Of a stretch of 62,563 bases of DNA, positions 18,645-27,327 are shown piece after piece. This stretch comes from Acidovorax sp. (GTDB lineage Bacteria; Pseudomonadota; Gammaproteobacteria; Burkholderiales; Burkholderiaceae_C). The stretch is taken from contig JAUXZO010000199.1 of assembly GCA_030692685.1 (NCBI GenBank), positions 1 through 62,563 of the forward strand. Direction: 5' to 3'. The first letter of the stretch is position 1. Each line of letters begins with the position of its first letter. The notes beneath the pieces were generated by a model. The model worked only from the letters and a program-made list of their open reading frames with translations. It did not search any database and had not been told where the DNA came from. A program made the position numbers and the translations under genes.

Positions 18645-19127
18645 ATGTGGAATCTCGAAATACCGTGGTGGGAATTGATGACCCGAGCGGCGGTGATCTA
18701 CGCAGCACTGCTGGTTCTCATTCGACTGTCTGGTCGAAGGACGGTAGGACAGTTCACGCCCTTCGACCTCCTCGTTGTGATGCTGCTCAGCGAATCCGTT
18801 TCCAACGGGTTGTCAGGCGGCGACGATTCATTGATTGCCAGCATCATCAGCGCCACGGTGCTGATCGCACTCAACACAGTGGCAGCCATCGTTTCCGTGC
18901 ACAGCCGAAAAGTCCATTCCTTGCTTGAAGGCGACCCCGTTCTTTTGGGAAGAGATGGCCAAATACTGCACCAAGCCCTGAAAGCGCAGCGCGTGCCAGA
19001 AGCGGACTTGCGCCAAGCTCTCAGAGCAGCCGATTGCAATCAAGCGGACATGCAATACGCTTTTCTGGAACCGGATGGAACGATCAGCGTTCTCAGGAAG
19101 CATGGCGCAGGAGAGCAACAGGAATGA
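18645..19127 (+). CDS. YetF/DUF421 family membrane protein
   Basis: A 160-residue inner-membrane protein. Three N-terminal hydrophobic segments (residues ~10-80) include the family motif RLSGRRTVGQFTPFDLLVVMLLSE. A soluble C-terminal YetF domain follows (LLEGDPVLLGRDGQI…MQYAFLEPDGTISVL). The biochemical role of DUF421 is not settled; YetF homologues are linked to sporulation and stress in Bacillus. Its TGA overlaps the ATG of the cysteine hydrolase downstream, so the two are translationally coupled. Confidence 0.85.
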   Translation: MWNLEIPWWELMTRAAVIYAALLVLIRLSGRRTVGQFTPFDLLVVMLLSESVSNGLSGGDDSLIASIISATVLIALNTVAAIVSVHSRKVHSLLEGDPVLLGRDGQILHQALKAQRVPEADLRQALRAADCNQADMQYAFLEPDGTISVLRKHGAGEQQE

Positions 19128-19705
19128 ACGCTCCTTCCTCTTCGCGCAGGTCTCTGGCCGCCGCGACGCTGCTCAAACCCAGTGCAACGGTTTTGGTCGT
19201 GGTGGACTTCATCAATCCAATGCAGTTTCCAGGCGCGCGTAGCCTCGTTGACGGAGCCCTGCAGGCCGCCCATGCAACCGCCCGCTTGAAGAGGCGACTG
19301 AGCCGACGGGGCGTCACGTGCATTTACGCAAATGACAACTACGGCATCTGGCACTCTGATTTCAAAGAGCTTCTGAGCAAATGCCAAGCGCTTCCTGGGG
19401 CTCGGGGTGAGATGGCAAGGCTCATGGCCCCCGCAGAAGGCGACCTCACCATCCTGAAACCGCTTCATTCCGCGTTCTATCTCACGCCGCTGGAGCATCT
19501 GCTCAAACAGATGGCGACACAGCAGCTGATCGTCGTTGGGCTGGCTACTGATATGTGCGTACATCTGACCGCCACAGATGCGTATATGCGGGGCTACAAG
19601 GTGTGGGTGCCGTCCAACTGCACAGCAGCCGAAACACAGCACTCCAAGTCGACGGCGTTGGCTCAGATGTCCAAGGTCCTGAAATGCTCTGTACGGGCGG
19701 CGTGA
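19124..19705 (+). CDS. Isochorismatase-family cysteine hydrolase
   Basis: A 193-residue alpha/beta hydrolase of the isochorismatase/nicotinamidase superfamily. The Asp-Lys-Cys triad is visible: Asp28 (VVVDFIN), Lys112 (ILKPLHSAFY) and Cys145 (ATDMCVHLT). The substrate is unknown; members hydrolyse isochorismate, nicotinamide, N-carbamoyl compounds or other amides. ATG 19124 overlaps the stop of the YetF-like gene (ATGA); longer in-frame starts lie inside that gene. The two-gene unit suggests that the hydrolase and membrane protein work together. Confidence 0.85.
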   Translation: MNAPSSSRRSLAAATLLKPSATVLVVVDFINPMQFPGARSLVDGALQAAHATARLKRRLSRRGVTCIYANDNYGIWHSDFKELLSKCQALPGARGEMARLMAPAEGDLTILKPLHSAFYLTPLEHLLKQMATQQLIVVGLATDMCVHLTATDAYMRGYKVWVPSNCTAAETQHSKSTALAQMSKVLKCSVRAA

Positions 19706-19845
19706 GACGCGACATCTTCAACGTGCCCGTCGCCACCGTCACCGCTACAGCTACAGCTACCGTCACAGGTATTCCGACTGGGCCCCGCTGCTGGAGGTGC
19801 GTAAGAACCCTCTCTGAGTTACATCGTCACAAGGCGTCGCGCGAA

Positions 19846-19854
19846 CCGTCCTAC
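19846..19854 (+). promoter_or_regulatory. Shared upstream element (CCGTCCTAC), copy B
   Basis: CGTCGC-(5)-CCGTCCTAC followed by GCACCGACA, 96 bases before the start codon at 19950. It matches copy A upstream of the small protein starting at 17832 in sequence, order of sub-blocks and distance. Between 19706 and 19840 I see only a short CTACAG tandem run. Confidence 0.5.
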
Positions 19855-19949
19855 AAAGTGGTTTGGCGAGCACCGACATCTCGCCAACGCCTGTCGCATT
19901 GAAATGAAAACGCAGACGATCTTGTCTGTACCGAAGGAGTCAATTCATC

Positions 19950-20246
19950 ATGGCAAACAATCAGCAAGGTCAGGGTCAGGGTCAGAACCAAGGCCAACAA
20001 GACCAACAAGACCAACAAGACCAACAGAATCAGAAAAACCAGCAGCAGGGCCAGCGCAATCCGCAAAGTGGCGAGCAAGATCAACCAAATTCCGATCGCG
20101 ATCAGCAGCAACAAACCAATGACCAAAAGCGCCAGCAAGGCGAAGTGAAACAAGGTCAAAACCAGACCAACCGCGATCATCAAGATGATCAAGATGGTCA
20201 AGGTCAACAGGGTCAACAAGGTCAACGCGACCAGAACCGCAATTGA
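19950..20246 (+). CDS. Low-complexity Gln-rich hydrophilic protein
   Basis: A 98-residue protein made mostly of Gln, Asn, Asp, Gly, Arg and Lys with tandem QQD and GQ runs; no hydrophobic segment, no cysteine, and certainly disordered. It has AAGGAG ~12 bases before ATG 19950 and a strong intrinsic terminator 30 bp after the stop, so it is probably a real single-gene transcript. In-frame tandem repeats in the DNA (CAAGACCAA units near 20000) suggest length variation between strains. It is similar in character to the protein at 17587-17832. A hydrophilin or desiccation-protection role is a guess. Confidence 0.7.
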   Translation: MANNQQGQGQGQNQGQQDQQDQQDQQNQKNQQQGQRNPQSGEQDQPNSDRDQQQQTNDQKRQQGEVKQGQNQTNRDHQDDQDGQGQQGQQGQRDQNRN

Positions 20247-20276
20247 AGTCGCTCACTATTGGGTCCTCAATATCCA

Positions 20277-20300
20277 AACCGCCCTCTGGGCGGTTTTTTC
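20277..20300 (+). terminator. Rho-independent terminator
   Basis: AACCGCCC-TCT-GGGCGGTT followed by TTTTTC: eight-pair stem and T-run, 30 bp after the Gln-rich protein gene. Nothing else is seen in the gap up to the degenerate MFS gene at 20442. Confidence 0.9.
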
Positions 20301-20441
20301 TTTGCCCATGGCGACAAAAAGCGCAAGGAACCTGCGGTCCCCCCAGAGTCTCACTTCGACGCGACCAACCGACGGCGCGGGCGCTGCGGGCGGCGCCGGT
20401 GCCGCGCTGTGGACCGGCGCCAAGCCGTCCACCCCTTGCTC

Positions 20442-20895
20442 CTAGGACGCCGGCGTTTTGGACAGGTGGCGTCTGGCGATGTACCCCACCACTGCCAACA
20501 GCGACAGCCACGCAAAGCGCCGCAGCCAAAAGCCCCCAGCCACTGATCACGCCCACCGCCAGCAACAGCGCACCCGCCACAGTGCTGGTCGCCACACCGA
20601 TCCGCCGATGGATGCCCGGCAAACAGGCCACCACACCGGCGCCCCACAGAAAATGAACGCTGACCGCCGCAGAGACCAGCGGCAACGACCACCCCGTGCG
20701 CGCTACGATAGCCTGCAAGAAAACGGGCGCGCCATAAAAGCCAATTCCGCACCCCAAAAACGCCACAACAAATGCGGTCCGAACCACCGTATGGCCGTAA
20801 AAATGGAAGGGGCCTTGGCGGTGAAGAGGGGCATGGGTCGGTACGTTGTTCAGCGAGGCGCAATGCCACCGTGTGCCAATGGTGCGTGGGCACAC
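20442..20895 (-). pseudogene. Internally deleted MFS transporter remnant
   Basis: The minus-strand frame encodes ~90 residues of a major facilitator N-terminus (GCGIGFYGAPVFLQAI, then WSLPLVSAAVSVHFLWGAG) ending near 20500. Shifting by one base from about 20500 gives FAWLSLLAVVGYIARRHL and a short tail with a stop at 20442, the look of a last TM helix and cytoplasmic end. About 270 residues expected between TM4 and TM12 are missing. The simplest reading is an internal out-of-frame deletion of a ~400-residue MFS gene. It is divergent from an intact ArsR-type regulator, a common regulator-efflux pairing. Confidence 0.65.
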
Positions 20896-20979
20896 AGCAC
20901 CGATACTTCGTCGCAGGCCGAAGCGACCACGCCCCCTTGTGCTTTAGCCTTGCACCCTCCAGCGCGCCCCACCGTCACC

Positions 20980-21699
20980 ATGAACACCAACCAGATTGCC
21001 CGCATCGCGTCCTTGCTGGGCGAGCCCACCCGCACGGCCATGCTGCTGCAATTGATGGACGGGCGCCTGCTAACCGCCACCGAGCTGGCCAGGGCGGGCA
21101 ACGTGTCGGCCCCCACCGCCAGCAGCCACCTGGCGCAGATGGTGGACGCCGGGCTGATGCGCGTGGAGCAACGTGGGCGCCACCGGTACCACCGGCTGGC
21201 ATCGGCCGACGTGGCCAAGGTGCTGGAAGGCATCATGCAGATTGCCACCCACCCGTTGCCGCGCACGCCAGTGGTGGTCGGCCCCCGCGATGAAGCCTTG
21301 CGCACCGCCCGCATGTGCTACGACCACCTGGCCGGGCGCCTGGGCCTGGCCATTGCCGAGCAGCTGCTGGCCGACGAGGCTATTGAGTTCGACGGGGAAG
21401 CTGGGAGGGTCACCGACCGGGCAGCGCAAGTGCTGCAGCGGTGGGGGTTGACCCTGCTGACCGACCCGCACCAGCCGCCTGCGCACCGCGCCAGACCCTA
21501 CTGCCGCCCGTGCCTGGACTGGAGCGAACGCAAGTCCCACATCGCAGGCACGCTGGGCGTCATGATCTGCACCCACTGCCTGGACCAAGGGTGGCTGACA
21601 CGCGCCGCTGGCAGCCGTGCTCTGGCGATCTCGCCGGTCGGGGCCAAGAACTTTCGAGAGCTTCTGGGGCTGAAGGCGTGGGAGCGGGTGTTGGGGTAG
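20980..21699 (+). CDS. ArsR-family winged-helix regulator
   Basis: A 239-residue transcription factor. An ArsR-type HTH occupies residues ~1-95 (ARIASLLGEPTRTAMLLQLM, SAPTASSHLAQMVDAGLM, RGRHRYHRLAS). A longer C-terminal part has cysteines (CRPCLDWSERKSH and CTHC) that could bind a metal or small molecule. ATG 20980 begins the HTH; longer frames upstream are unsupported. It is divergent from the degenerate MFS gene, so it may originally have controlled that transporter and now be an orphan or regulate elsewhere. Confidence 0.85.
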   Translation: MNTNQIARIASLLGEPTRTAMLLQLMDGRLLTATELARAGNVSAPTASSHLAQMVDAGLMRVEQRGRHRYHRLASADVAKVLEGIMQIATHPLPRTPVVVGPRDEALRTARMCYDHLAGRLGLAIAEQLLADEAIEFDGEAGRVTDRAAQVLQRWGLTLLTDPHQPPAHRARPYCRPCLDWSERKSHIAGTLGVMICTHCLDQGWLTRAAGSRALAISPVGAKNFRELLGLKAWERVLG

Positions 21700-21842
21700 T
21701 TCTTGAAAACCCCTCATGGGGATGCCCACAACTTTCACGCAGCACAAGAGCTCAGCAGATTCCACCCGACCCCAGTGCATTCTGTCGGTTGGGAGCCACG
21801 ACCTTTGGGACATAGCGTGAAACACTGCACCAGGTAGCCTGG

Positions 21843-22977
21843 CTACAAGCGTACCCCGGGAATGCGTACCGTAAACACCGTGCCACCTGCCGCGTCCGAC
21901 TGCACTGCAATCGTGCCGCCATGCGCTTCCGCAATCTCTCTTGCTACGAACAAGCCCAAGCCAAGACTAGTGCGTGGACGCTCATCCTGCCCACCGTCTT
22001 CGGGCAACTGCACAAGAGGCTTGAAGATAGCGCCCAGTGATGCTTCCGGAATCGGCTGGCCCTGGTTGGTAACCTGCACCAGCACACCATCGGAGTCACC
22101 ATGAATGCCGAACACCACGGGCCGGTCAATGTCGCCGTATTGCGCGGCGTTGAAAAGTAGATTGGCGAATAGCTGGTGCAACCTGACCCCGTCGAATGAG
22201 CCAGTCGTATCGCCAGTGGCTTGGAGTTCGAAGAGACTTTGCGGGTGCGCAGCTTTGGCATCTTCGAGCGCAGATTCGCATACGGTTGCCACATCCACGA
22301 ACGCCGGAACAATGGGCATGCCGCTGCCCAATTGCGTGCGCGTGAAACCAAGGAGGTCGGCGACCATGCTGTTCATGAGCCTCGTGCTGCTGCGGATCCG
22401 GTCCCCCGTCTCTGCAATCTGGGCCGCTGACAGCGTTGGCTTTCTAAGGCTCTCCCCCGCAAGCCGCATGGAGAACAATGGCATCCGCAAATCGTGGCCC
22501 AGGATGGCCAAGAACAGTTCGCGTGTCTGATCGGCCTTGGACGAATAGCTCACCACAGACTCGGCAAGGGCCTGGTCGACCGCTTCGTTGAAGCGCACCA
22601 TCTGGTTGGAGATCTCCTGCGTCATTTGTCCCAATCTGGGCAACCACAGCCGCAGCACGGTGGCACGCAGGGCGCGGAACTCCGCACACAACTGAAGCAA
22701 AGAGAAGTCGCTGGCCTGGCGCTGGCCACCATGGCTGAATGCCGCACTCTGACCGCCGCCGACCAGATGCGGCGCATTTCCGCGAGACTTTTTGTACTGC
22801 TGCTCCGGGTTCTGGCTGGTCTCGATGTCCAGTGCAATGGCTTGAAGCATGCCTCTGGCGTGATCGCGCAAGACCATATCTGATGGCGTGGCCGTTGGCA
22901 CCAGCGTCACAGAGAAGGCCTCCCACTCTGCAAGGATCTCCTCGATGTGTTCATTCAGGAAACGATCTAACTTCAAT
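21843..22977 (-). CDS. Soluble sensor histidine kinase
   Basis: A ~377-residue kinase with no TM segment. The N-terminal ~150 residues (KLDRFLNEHIEEILAEWEAF) look like an RsbR-type sensor domain. A HisKA domain follows with the phospho-acceptor in ILGHDLRMPL, then HATPase_c with N-box NLLFNAAQYG and G2 box SLGLGLFVAREIAEAHGG. The G1 box reads VTNQGQPIP, lacking the usual DxG aspartate. TTG 22977 is preferred because GGAG lies six bases upstream; an in-frame start at 23054 would add 26 residues with no good ribosome site. No response regulator is adjacent. Confidence 0.85.
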
Positions 22978-23167
22978 GCAGGCTCCAAAAAAGACGGGAT
23001 GAACCAGCGGGGAGATATTGTTCGCTGGCGAACGTAGTATGCGTGCGCAACCAAAATTTGCCACCCGTGGGGACACGCATGAGTGCCTATTCAGCGGGTC
23101 GAAGCCCGGTTTTAAAGGCGGCGCACCCGAGGTGTGGTTGTTAGCGCCTCACCGTAGCGAACCGGCC

Positions 23168-23650
23168 CTAGTGAACCCGCAGCACCTCAAACTGCTGTCG
23201 GATTGGAGCGACCTGTATCGACACCTCATCACCCTCGCATTTACCCAGCATGGCCTTGCCCAAAGGGGCTTCGCTGCTGATGACCTGAACGAGCTGAGCG
23301 CCGCTGACCAACTTCATGCTGCCCCCATCCGGGCCCAAAAAGAGCTGTTGCTGCTTGTCTTCGGAGTCGACCAGACAGACCAGCGCGCCGAGCTGTATGC
23401 CTTCGCTGGCGTCGTAGGGGCGCGGTCGGAATTGGCGCCAATGGGCCATCGCCTGGCGGATTGCTTCGGCGCGCCGCGCCTGGCCGGTGGCCAGATAAGC
23501 AGCTTCGAGCCCCAATGTGTCGTATTTGTTTTCGGCGATGTTTTCTTCGTGAGTCGCCGTTTCATGGGCCGCCCGCACTGCCTGTTCGGCTTGCAGCAAG
23601 TCTTCGGCGAGCCGTTCCAGCACCTGCTGCTGCAGCAAGAATTTATCCAT
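23168..23650 (-). CDS. GreA/GreB-family elongation factor-like protein
   Basis: A 160-residue protein. The N-terminal half is an acidic coiled coil (residues ~1-75, LLQQQVLERLAEDLLQAEQA). The C-terminal half resembles the GreA/GreB FKBP-like domain (IQLGALVCLVDSEDKQQQLF…ISSEAPLGKAMLGKCEGDEV), including the family-typical SPLGKALLGK-like motif. It probably binds the RNA polymerase secondary channel, like GreB or Rnk-type factors. It ends 22 bases before the end of glmS and follows glmS on the same strand, so the two may be co-transcribed. Confidence 0.82.
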   Translation of the reverse strand: MDKFLLQQQVLERLAEDLLQAEQAVRAAHETATHEENIAENKYDTLGLEAAYLATGQARRAEAIRQAMAHWRQFRPRPYDASEGIQLGALVCLVDSEDKQQQLFLGPDGGSMKLVSGAQLVQVISSEAPLGKAMLGKCEGDEVSIQVAPIRQQFEVLRVH

Positions 23651-23671
23651 GATGAATCCCCGCCGCGCACC

Positions 23672-25585
23672 TCACTCCACCGTGACCGATTTGGCGAGGT
23701 TCCGGGGCTTATCGACATCTGTGCCCCGGGCACATGCCGTGTGATACGCCAGCAACTGCAGCGGCACTACGTGCAGCAGCGGGCTCAAAGGGCCGTAGTG
23801 TTCAGGCATGCGGATGACGTGGATGCCTTCGCTGCTTTCGATGTGCGTATCGGCATCGGCCAGCACGTACAACACACCTGCGCGCGCACGCACCTCTTGC
23901 ATGTTGCTTTTGAGCTTTTCGAGCAGCGCGTCGTTGGGGGCGACGGTGACGACGGGCATGGCGCTGGTGACCAGGGCCAGGGGGCCGTGTTTGAGTTCGC
24001 CTGCCGGGTAAGCCTCGGCATGGATGTAGCTGATTTCCTTGAGCTTCAAGGCGCCTTCCAGCGCGATGGGGTAGTGCAGGCCACGGCCCAGGAAGAGTGC
24101 GTTTTCCATGCGGGCAAAGTCTTCGGCCCAGCTGATGATTTGCGGCTCCAGCGCCAGTACGGCTTGCAAGGCAACGGGCAGGTGGCGCATGGTTTTGAGG
24201 TGGTCGGCTTCCTGCGCTTCGGTCAGGCGGCCTTTGCTTTGGGCCAGGGCCAGCGTCAGCAAGAACAGGCCTGCGAGCTGGGTGGTAAACGCCTTGGTGC
24301 TGGCCACGCCAATTTCGACCCCGGCGCGGGTGATGTAGGCCAACTTGCATTCACGCACCATGGCGCTGGTGGCCACGTTGCAGATGGTGAGCGTGTGCTG
24401 CATGCCCAGTGACTGCGCGTGGCGCAGGGCCGCAAGCGTGTCCGCCGTTTCACCCGACTGGGTGATGGTGACGACCAGGGTGCGCGGGTTGGGCACGCTG
24501 GTGCGGTAGCGGTATTCGCTGGCCACTTCGACCTGGGTGGGGATGCCCGCAATGTCTTCGAGCCAATACTTGGCGGTGCAGCCGCTGTAGTAGCTGGTGC
24601 CGCATGCCAGGATGAGAACGTTGTCGATCTCCTTGAACACGCGCCACGCGGCGGCGCCGGGCTCGCCATGCTGGCCTGCGCCGTCAAACAGCTCGGGCAC
24701 GATGCCTTCCACGCCTTCCAGCGTGTCGGCTATGGCGCGGGGCTGCTCGAAGATTTCCTTTTGCATATAGTGACGATACGGCCCCAGTTCAGCCGCGCCG
24801 CTGTGGGCCAGCACGGTGCGAACGGGTCGCTGCACGGGGGTGAGTGCTGCGCCGTCCTTGCCGACGATCCAGTAGCGGCCCATTTGCAGGTCCACCAGGT
24901 CGCCCTCTTCCAGGTACACGATCTGGTCGGTGACACCTGCCAGGGCCATGGCGTCGCTGGCCAGAAAATGTTCTGCGCCGTCTTTGCCTACACCCAGGAT
25001 CAGCGGCGAGCCCGCACGGGCGCCCACCACGCGGTGGGGTTCGTCCTTGTGCATCACGGCAATGGCGTAGGCGCCGTGCAGTTCGGCCACGGTGGCCTGC
25101 ACCGCATCGAACAGGTCGCCGTTGTAGTGGCTGTCCACCAGGTGGGCGATGACCTCGGTATCGGTCTGGCTCACAAACACATAGCCGCGTGCTTGCAGTG
25201 CCTTGCGCAGTTCTTCGTGGTTTTCGATGATGCCGTTGTGCACCAGGGCCACGCGGCCTGCGCTTTGCGCCTGGGCGTCTGCGCCCGTACCGTGGCTGAA
25301 GTGCGGGTGGGCGTTGTGCACGGCGGGTGCGCCATGCGTGGCCCAGCGGGTGTGGGCGATGCCGGTGGCGCCGTCGATGTGTTCGGTGGTCACCTGCTCC
25401 AGCAGTTCGGCCACGCGGGCGGTACTGCGGGCACGCTGCAGGCCGGCGGGGCGTGTCGCATCGAGGCTGGACGCATGCACGGCGACGCCGCAGGAGTCAT
25501 ACCCCCGGTATTCGAGCCGCTGCAGGCCCTGGACGAGGATGGGAACGATGTTGCGCGCAGAAACTGCGCCGACGATGCCGCACAT
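23672..25585 (-). CDS. glmS: Glutamine-fructose-6-phosphate aminotransferase (isomerizing)
   Basis: A 637-residue GlmS. The glutaminase domain begins with catalytic Cys2 (MCGIVGAV, then [11 protein letters not shown]). Two SIS isomerase domains follow ([42 protein letters not shown]), and it ends in the conserved NLAKSVTVE. It makes glucosamine 6-phosphate from fructose 6-phosphate and glutamine, the first step to UDP-GlcNAc. It is slightly longer than the usual ~609 residues, from small insertions in the glutaminase half. The second UDP-GlcNAc gene, glmU, lies 5 kb away. An Lrp-type regulator is divergent across a 138-bp AT-rich gap. Confidence 0.97.
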   Translation of the reverse strand: MCGIVGAVSARNIVPILVQGLQRLEYRGYDSCGVAVHASSLDATRPAGLQRARSTARVAELLEQVTTEHIDGATGIAHTRWATHGAPAVHNAHPHFSHGTGADAQAQSAGRVALVHNGIIENHEELRKALQARGYVFVSQTDTEVIAHLVDSHYNGDLFDAVQATVAELHGAYAIAVMHKDEPHRVVGARAGSPLILGVGKDGAEHFLASDAMALAGVTDQIVYLEEGDLVDLQMGRYWIVGKDGAALTPVQRPVRTVLAHSGAAELGPYRHYMQKEIFEQPRAIADTLEGVEGIVPELFDGAGQHGEPGAAAWRVFKEIDNVLILACGTSYYSGCTAKYWLEDIAGIPTQVEVASEYRYRTSVPNPRTLVVTITQSGETADTLAALRHAQSLGMQHTLTICNVATSAMVRECKLAYITRAGVEIGVASTKAFTTQLAGLFLLTLALAQSKGRLTEAQEADHLKTMRHLPVALQAVLALEPQIISWAEDFARMENALFLGRGLHYPIALEGALKLKEISYIHAEAYPAGELKHGPLALVTSAMPVVTVAPNDALLEKLKSNMQEVRARAGVLYVLADADTHIESSEGIHVIRMPEHYGPLSPLLHVVPLQLLAYHTACARGTDVDKPRNLAKSVTVE

Positions 25586-25674
25586 GGTGGTTGCCTTGGG
25601 TTAAAAGCGATGGCGCGATGGTAGGCAACGTCTAGAAAAATTATTGATTGATATTCATTCATTTTTGAACTTAA

Positions 25675-25700
25675 ATTTCACAATTCCGTACATGTGAAAT
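25675..25700. promoter_or_regulatory. Palindrome, candidate Lrp operator
   Basis: ATTTCACA-(10)-TGTGAAAT: perfect 8-bp arms in the very AT-rich region between glmS and the Lrp-type gene, 24 bp before the regulator's start. Autoregulation is the likely role; a direct effect on glmS is possible. Confidence 0.6.
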
Positions 25701-25723
25701 ATTCAATCAATTAATCAGTAAAA

Positions 25724-26215
25724 ATGGAATCAATCACCCTCGACAACACCGACCTGCAGTTGCTCAACCTCTTGCAAACCGACGCCGCGCAGAGCAATCA
25801 GTCCCTGGCTGAGCAAGTGCATGTCTCGCCGCCTACGTGCCTGCGGCGTGTCAAACGCCTCCAAGACGCCGGGCTGATCGAGCGCCAGGTCGCCATCCTG
25901 CAGCCCGATCGGCTGGCCGCCCTGCAGGGCCACGGGCTGGCGTGCATCGTGGAGGTTTCGCTCGACCGCCAGGGCGCTGAGCAGCTGGATGCGTTTGAAG
26001 CCCGCGCCGTGGCAGACGCCGCCGTGCAGCAATGCTGGCGCGTATCGCCAGGGCCCGACTTTGTGCTGGTGGTGCAGACCCGGGACATGCCGGGGTATCT
26101 GGCGCTGTCGCAGCGCCTGTTCACGGGCGACGCCAACGTGCGCAACGTGAAGGCGTTTTTTGCGACCCGGCGGGCAAAATTTGATACAAAAGTGCCTCTA
26201 GCGCTTGCTGGATAA
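25724..26215 (+). CDS. Lrp/AsnC-family transcriptional regulator
   Basis: A 163-residue feast/famine regulator. It has an N-terminal HTH (LDNTDLQLLNLLQTDAAQSN, then HVSPPTCLRRVKRLQDAGLI) and a C-terminal RAM/AsnC effector domain (QCWRVSPGPDFVLVVQTRDM). Length and layout are standard. It is divergent from glmS with a palindrome in the shared promoter region. Its last residues (…LALAG) and stop codon come from a copy of the GCGCTT/AAGCGC repeat. The ligand, probably an amino acid, cannot be read from sequence. Confidence 0.92.
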   Translation: MESITLDNTDLQLLNLLQTDAAQSNQSLAEQVHVSPPTCLRRVKRLQDAGLIERQVAILQPDRLAALQGHGLACIVEVSLDRQGAEQLDAFEARAVADAAVQQCWRVSPGPDFVLVVQTRDMPGYLALSQRLFTGDANVRNVKAFFATRRAKFDTKVPLALAG

Positions 26216-26229
26216 GCGCTAGCAGCTAC
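26196..26229. repeat. GCGCTT/AAGCGC interspersed repeat, copy 4 (overlaps lrp 3' end)
   Basis: CTCTAGCGCTT-GCTGGAT-AAGCGCTAGCAGC. The TAA stop of the Lrp-type gene (26213-26215) lies in the loop/right arm, so the repeat supplies the C-terminus of that protein and may also act as terminator. Confidence 0.85.
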
Positions 26230-26331
26230 TAAATTTGAATAAAACCGGCGAATGACCATCGGTGCGCCGTTGTCCTATTGCCTTCCCGGCGCATCGGCAT
26301 AGAGTGTTCAGACACACAGGAGCGATGCCGC

Positions 26332-27327
26332 ATGGAGTTCAAGAACTACTACGAAACGCTGGGCGTCACCCCCGGCGCCACGGCAGACGAGATCAAGAAG
26401 GCCTACCGCAAACTGGCGCGCAAATACCACCCCGACGTGAGCAAGGAGCCTGACGCCGTGGCGCGCATGACCGACTTGAACGAAGCGAACGCGGTGCTGT
26501 CAGACCCTGAAAAACGCGCCGCCTACGACCGGCTGGCGCAAGAATCCCGGCCCCAACCCGGGCAGGACTTCCGCCCACCACCCCACTGGGATGCGGGGTT
26601 CGAGTTTTCCGATGGGGCGGGCGGCCACGGCGGCCCGGGCGGGGCGCCGGGCGACTACAGCGACTTCTTTGAACAACTGTTTGGCCGAACCGCCAGGGCA
26701 CGCGGCGCTGCACACCCAGACCAGCCCGGCAGGTCACAGCCCCAAGCCCAGCGCGGCACAGACCACCATGCCCGCATCGAACTGGACCTGGCCGACGCCT
26801 ACCAGGGCGCAGAGCGCACCCTCACGCTGCAAAGCGCGCACCAGGCCAACGACGGATCGCTGGCGAGGGACGAACGCAACCTGCTGGTGAAAATCCCTCA
26901 AGGCGTGCGCGAGGGCCAATTGATCCGGCTGGCCGGCCAGGGCAGCCCGGGCTGGGGAGGTGCGCCAGCGGGAGACTTGTTTCTGGAGGTGCTGTTCAAG
27001 CCCGACCCGCGCTGGCGCGCCGAGGGCCGCGATGTCTACCAGCCGCTGATGGTGGCGCCCTGGGAGGCAGCCCTGGGCGCCTCGGTCGAGGTGGGCATGC
27101 CCGGCGGATCGGTTGTCGAAGTTACCGTGCCCGCAGGCTGGAAGGCTGCGCGCAAGCTGCGCCTGAAGGGCCGGGGCATTCCCGGCAAGCCACCGGGCGA
27201 CCTCTACCTGGAACTGCATTTGGCCTTGCCAACCGCCACCACCGATGCCGAACGCGCCGCGTATACAGCGCTGGCCCAGGCCTTTTCCCACTACAACCCG
27301 CGCGCCGCGCAAGGAGCCCAGCCATGA
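26332..27327 (+). CDS. cbpA: Curved DNA-binding protein / DnaJ-class co-chaperone
   Basis: A 331-residue class B J-protein. The J domain (residues 1-70) holds the HPD motif in KYHPDVSKEP. A Gly/Phe-type linker and two C-terminal substrate-binding beta domains follow (IELDLADAYQGAERTLTLQ, then GAPAGDLFLEVLFKPDPRW and AALGASVEVGMPGG). There is no zinc finger, separating it from DnaJ. It stimulates DnaK and in E. coli also binds curved DNA. ATG 26332 begins the J domain. Its stop overlaps the start of cbpM (ATGA). Confidence 0.93.
   Translation: MEFKNYYETLGVTPGATADEIKKAYRKLARKYHPDVSKEPDAVARMTDLNEANAVLSDPEKRAAYDRLAQESRPQPGQDFRPPPHWDAGFEFSDGAGGHGGPGGAPGDYSDFFEQLFGRTARARGAAHPDQPGRSQPQAQRGTDHHARIELDLADAYQGAERTLTLQSAHQANDGSLARDERNLLVKIPQGVREGQLIRLAGQGSPGWGGAPAGDLFLEVLFKPDPRWRAEGRDVYQPLMVAPWEAALGASVEVGMPGGSVVEVTVPAGWKAARKLRLKGRGIPGKPPGDLYLELHLALPTATTDAERAAYTALAQAFSHYNPRAAQGAQP

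Noticed and set aside
19851..20225. Minus-strand very hydrophobic open frame opposite the Gln-rich gene
   Set aside because: Same mirror effect of a CAA/CAG/GAC-rich gene; no ribosome site, and the plus-strand gene has AAGGAG and a terminator.
25586..25723. glmS ribozyme/riboswitch upstream of glmS
   Set aside because: That element is found in Gram-positive bacteria; the gap is AT-rich without its core, and the palindrome fits a protein operator.
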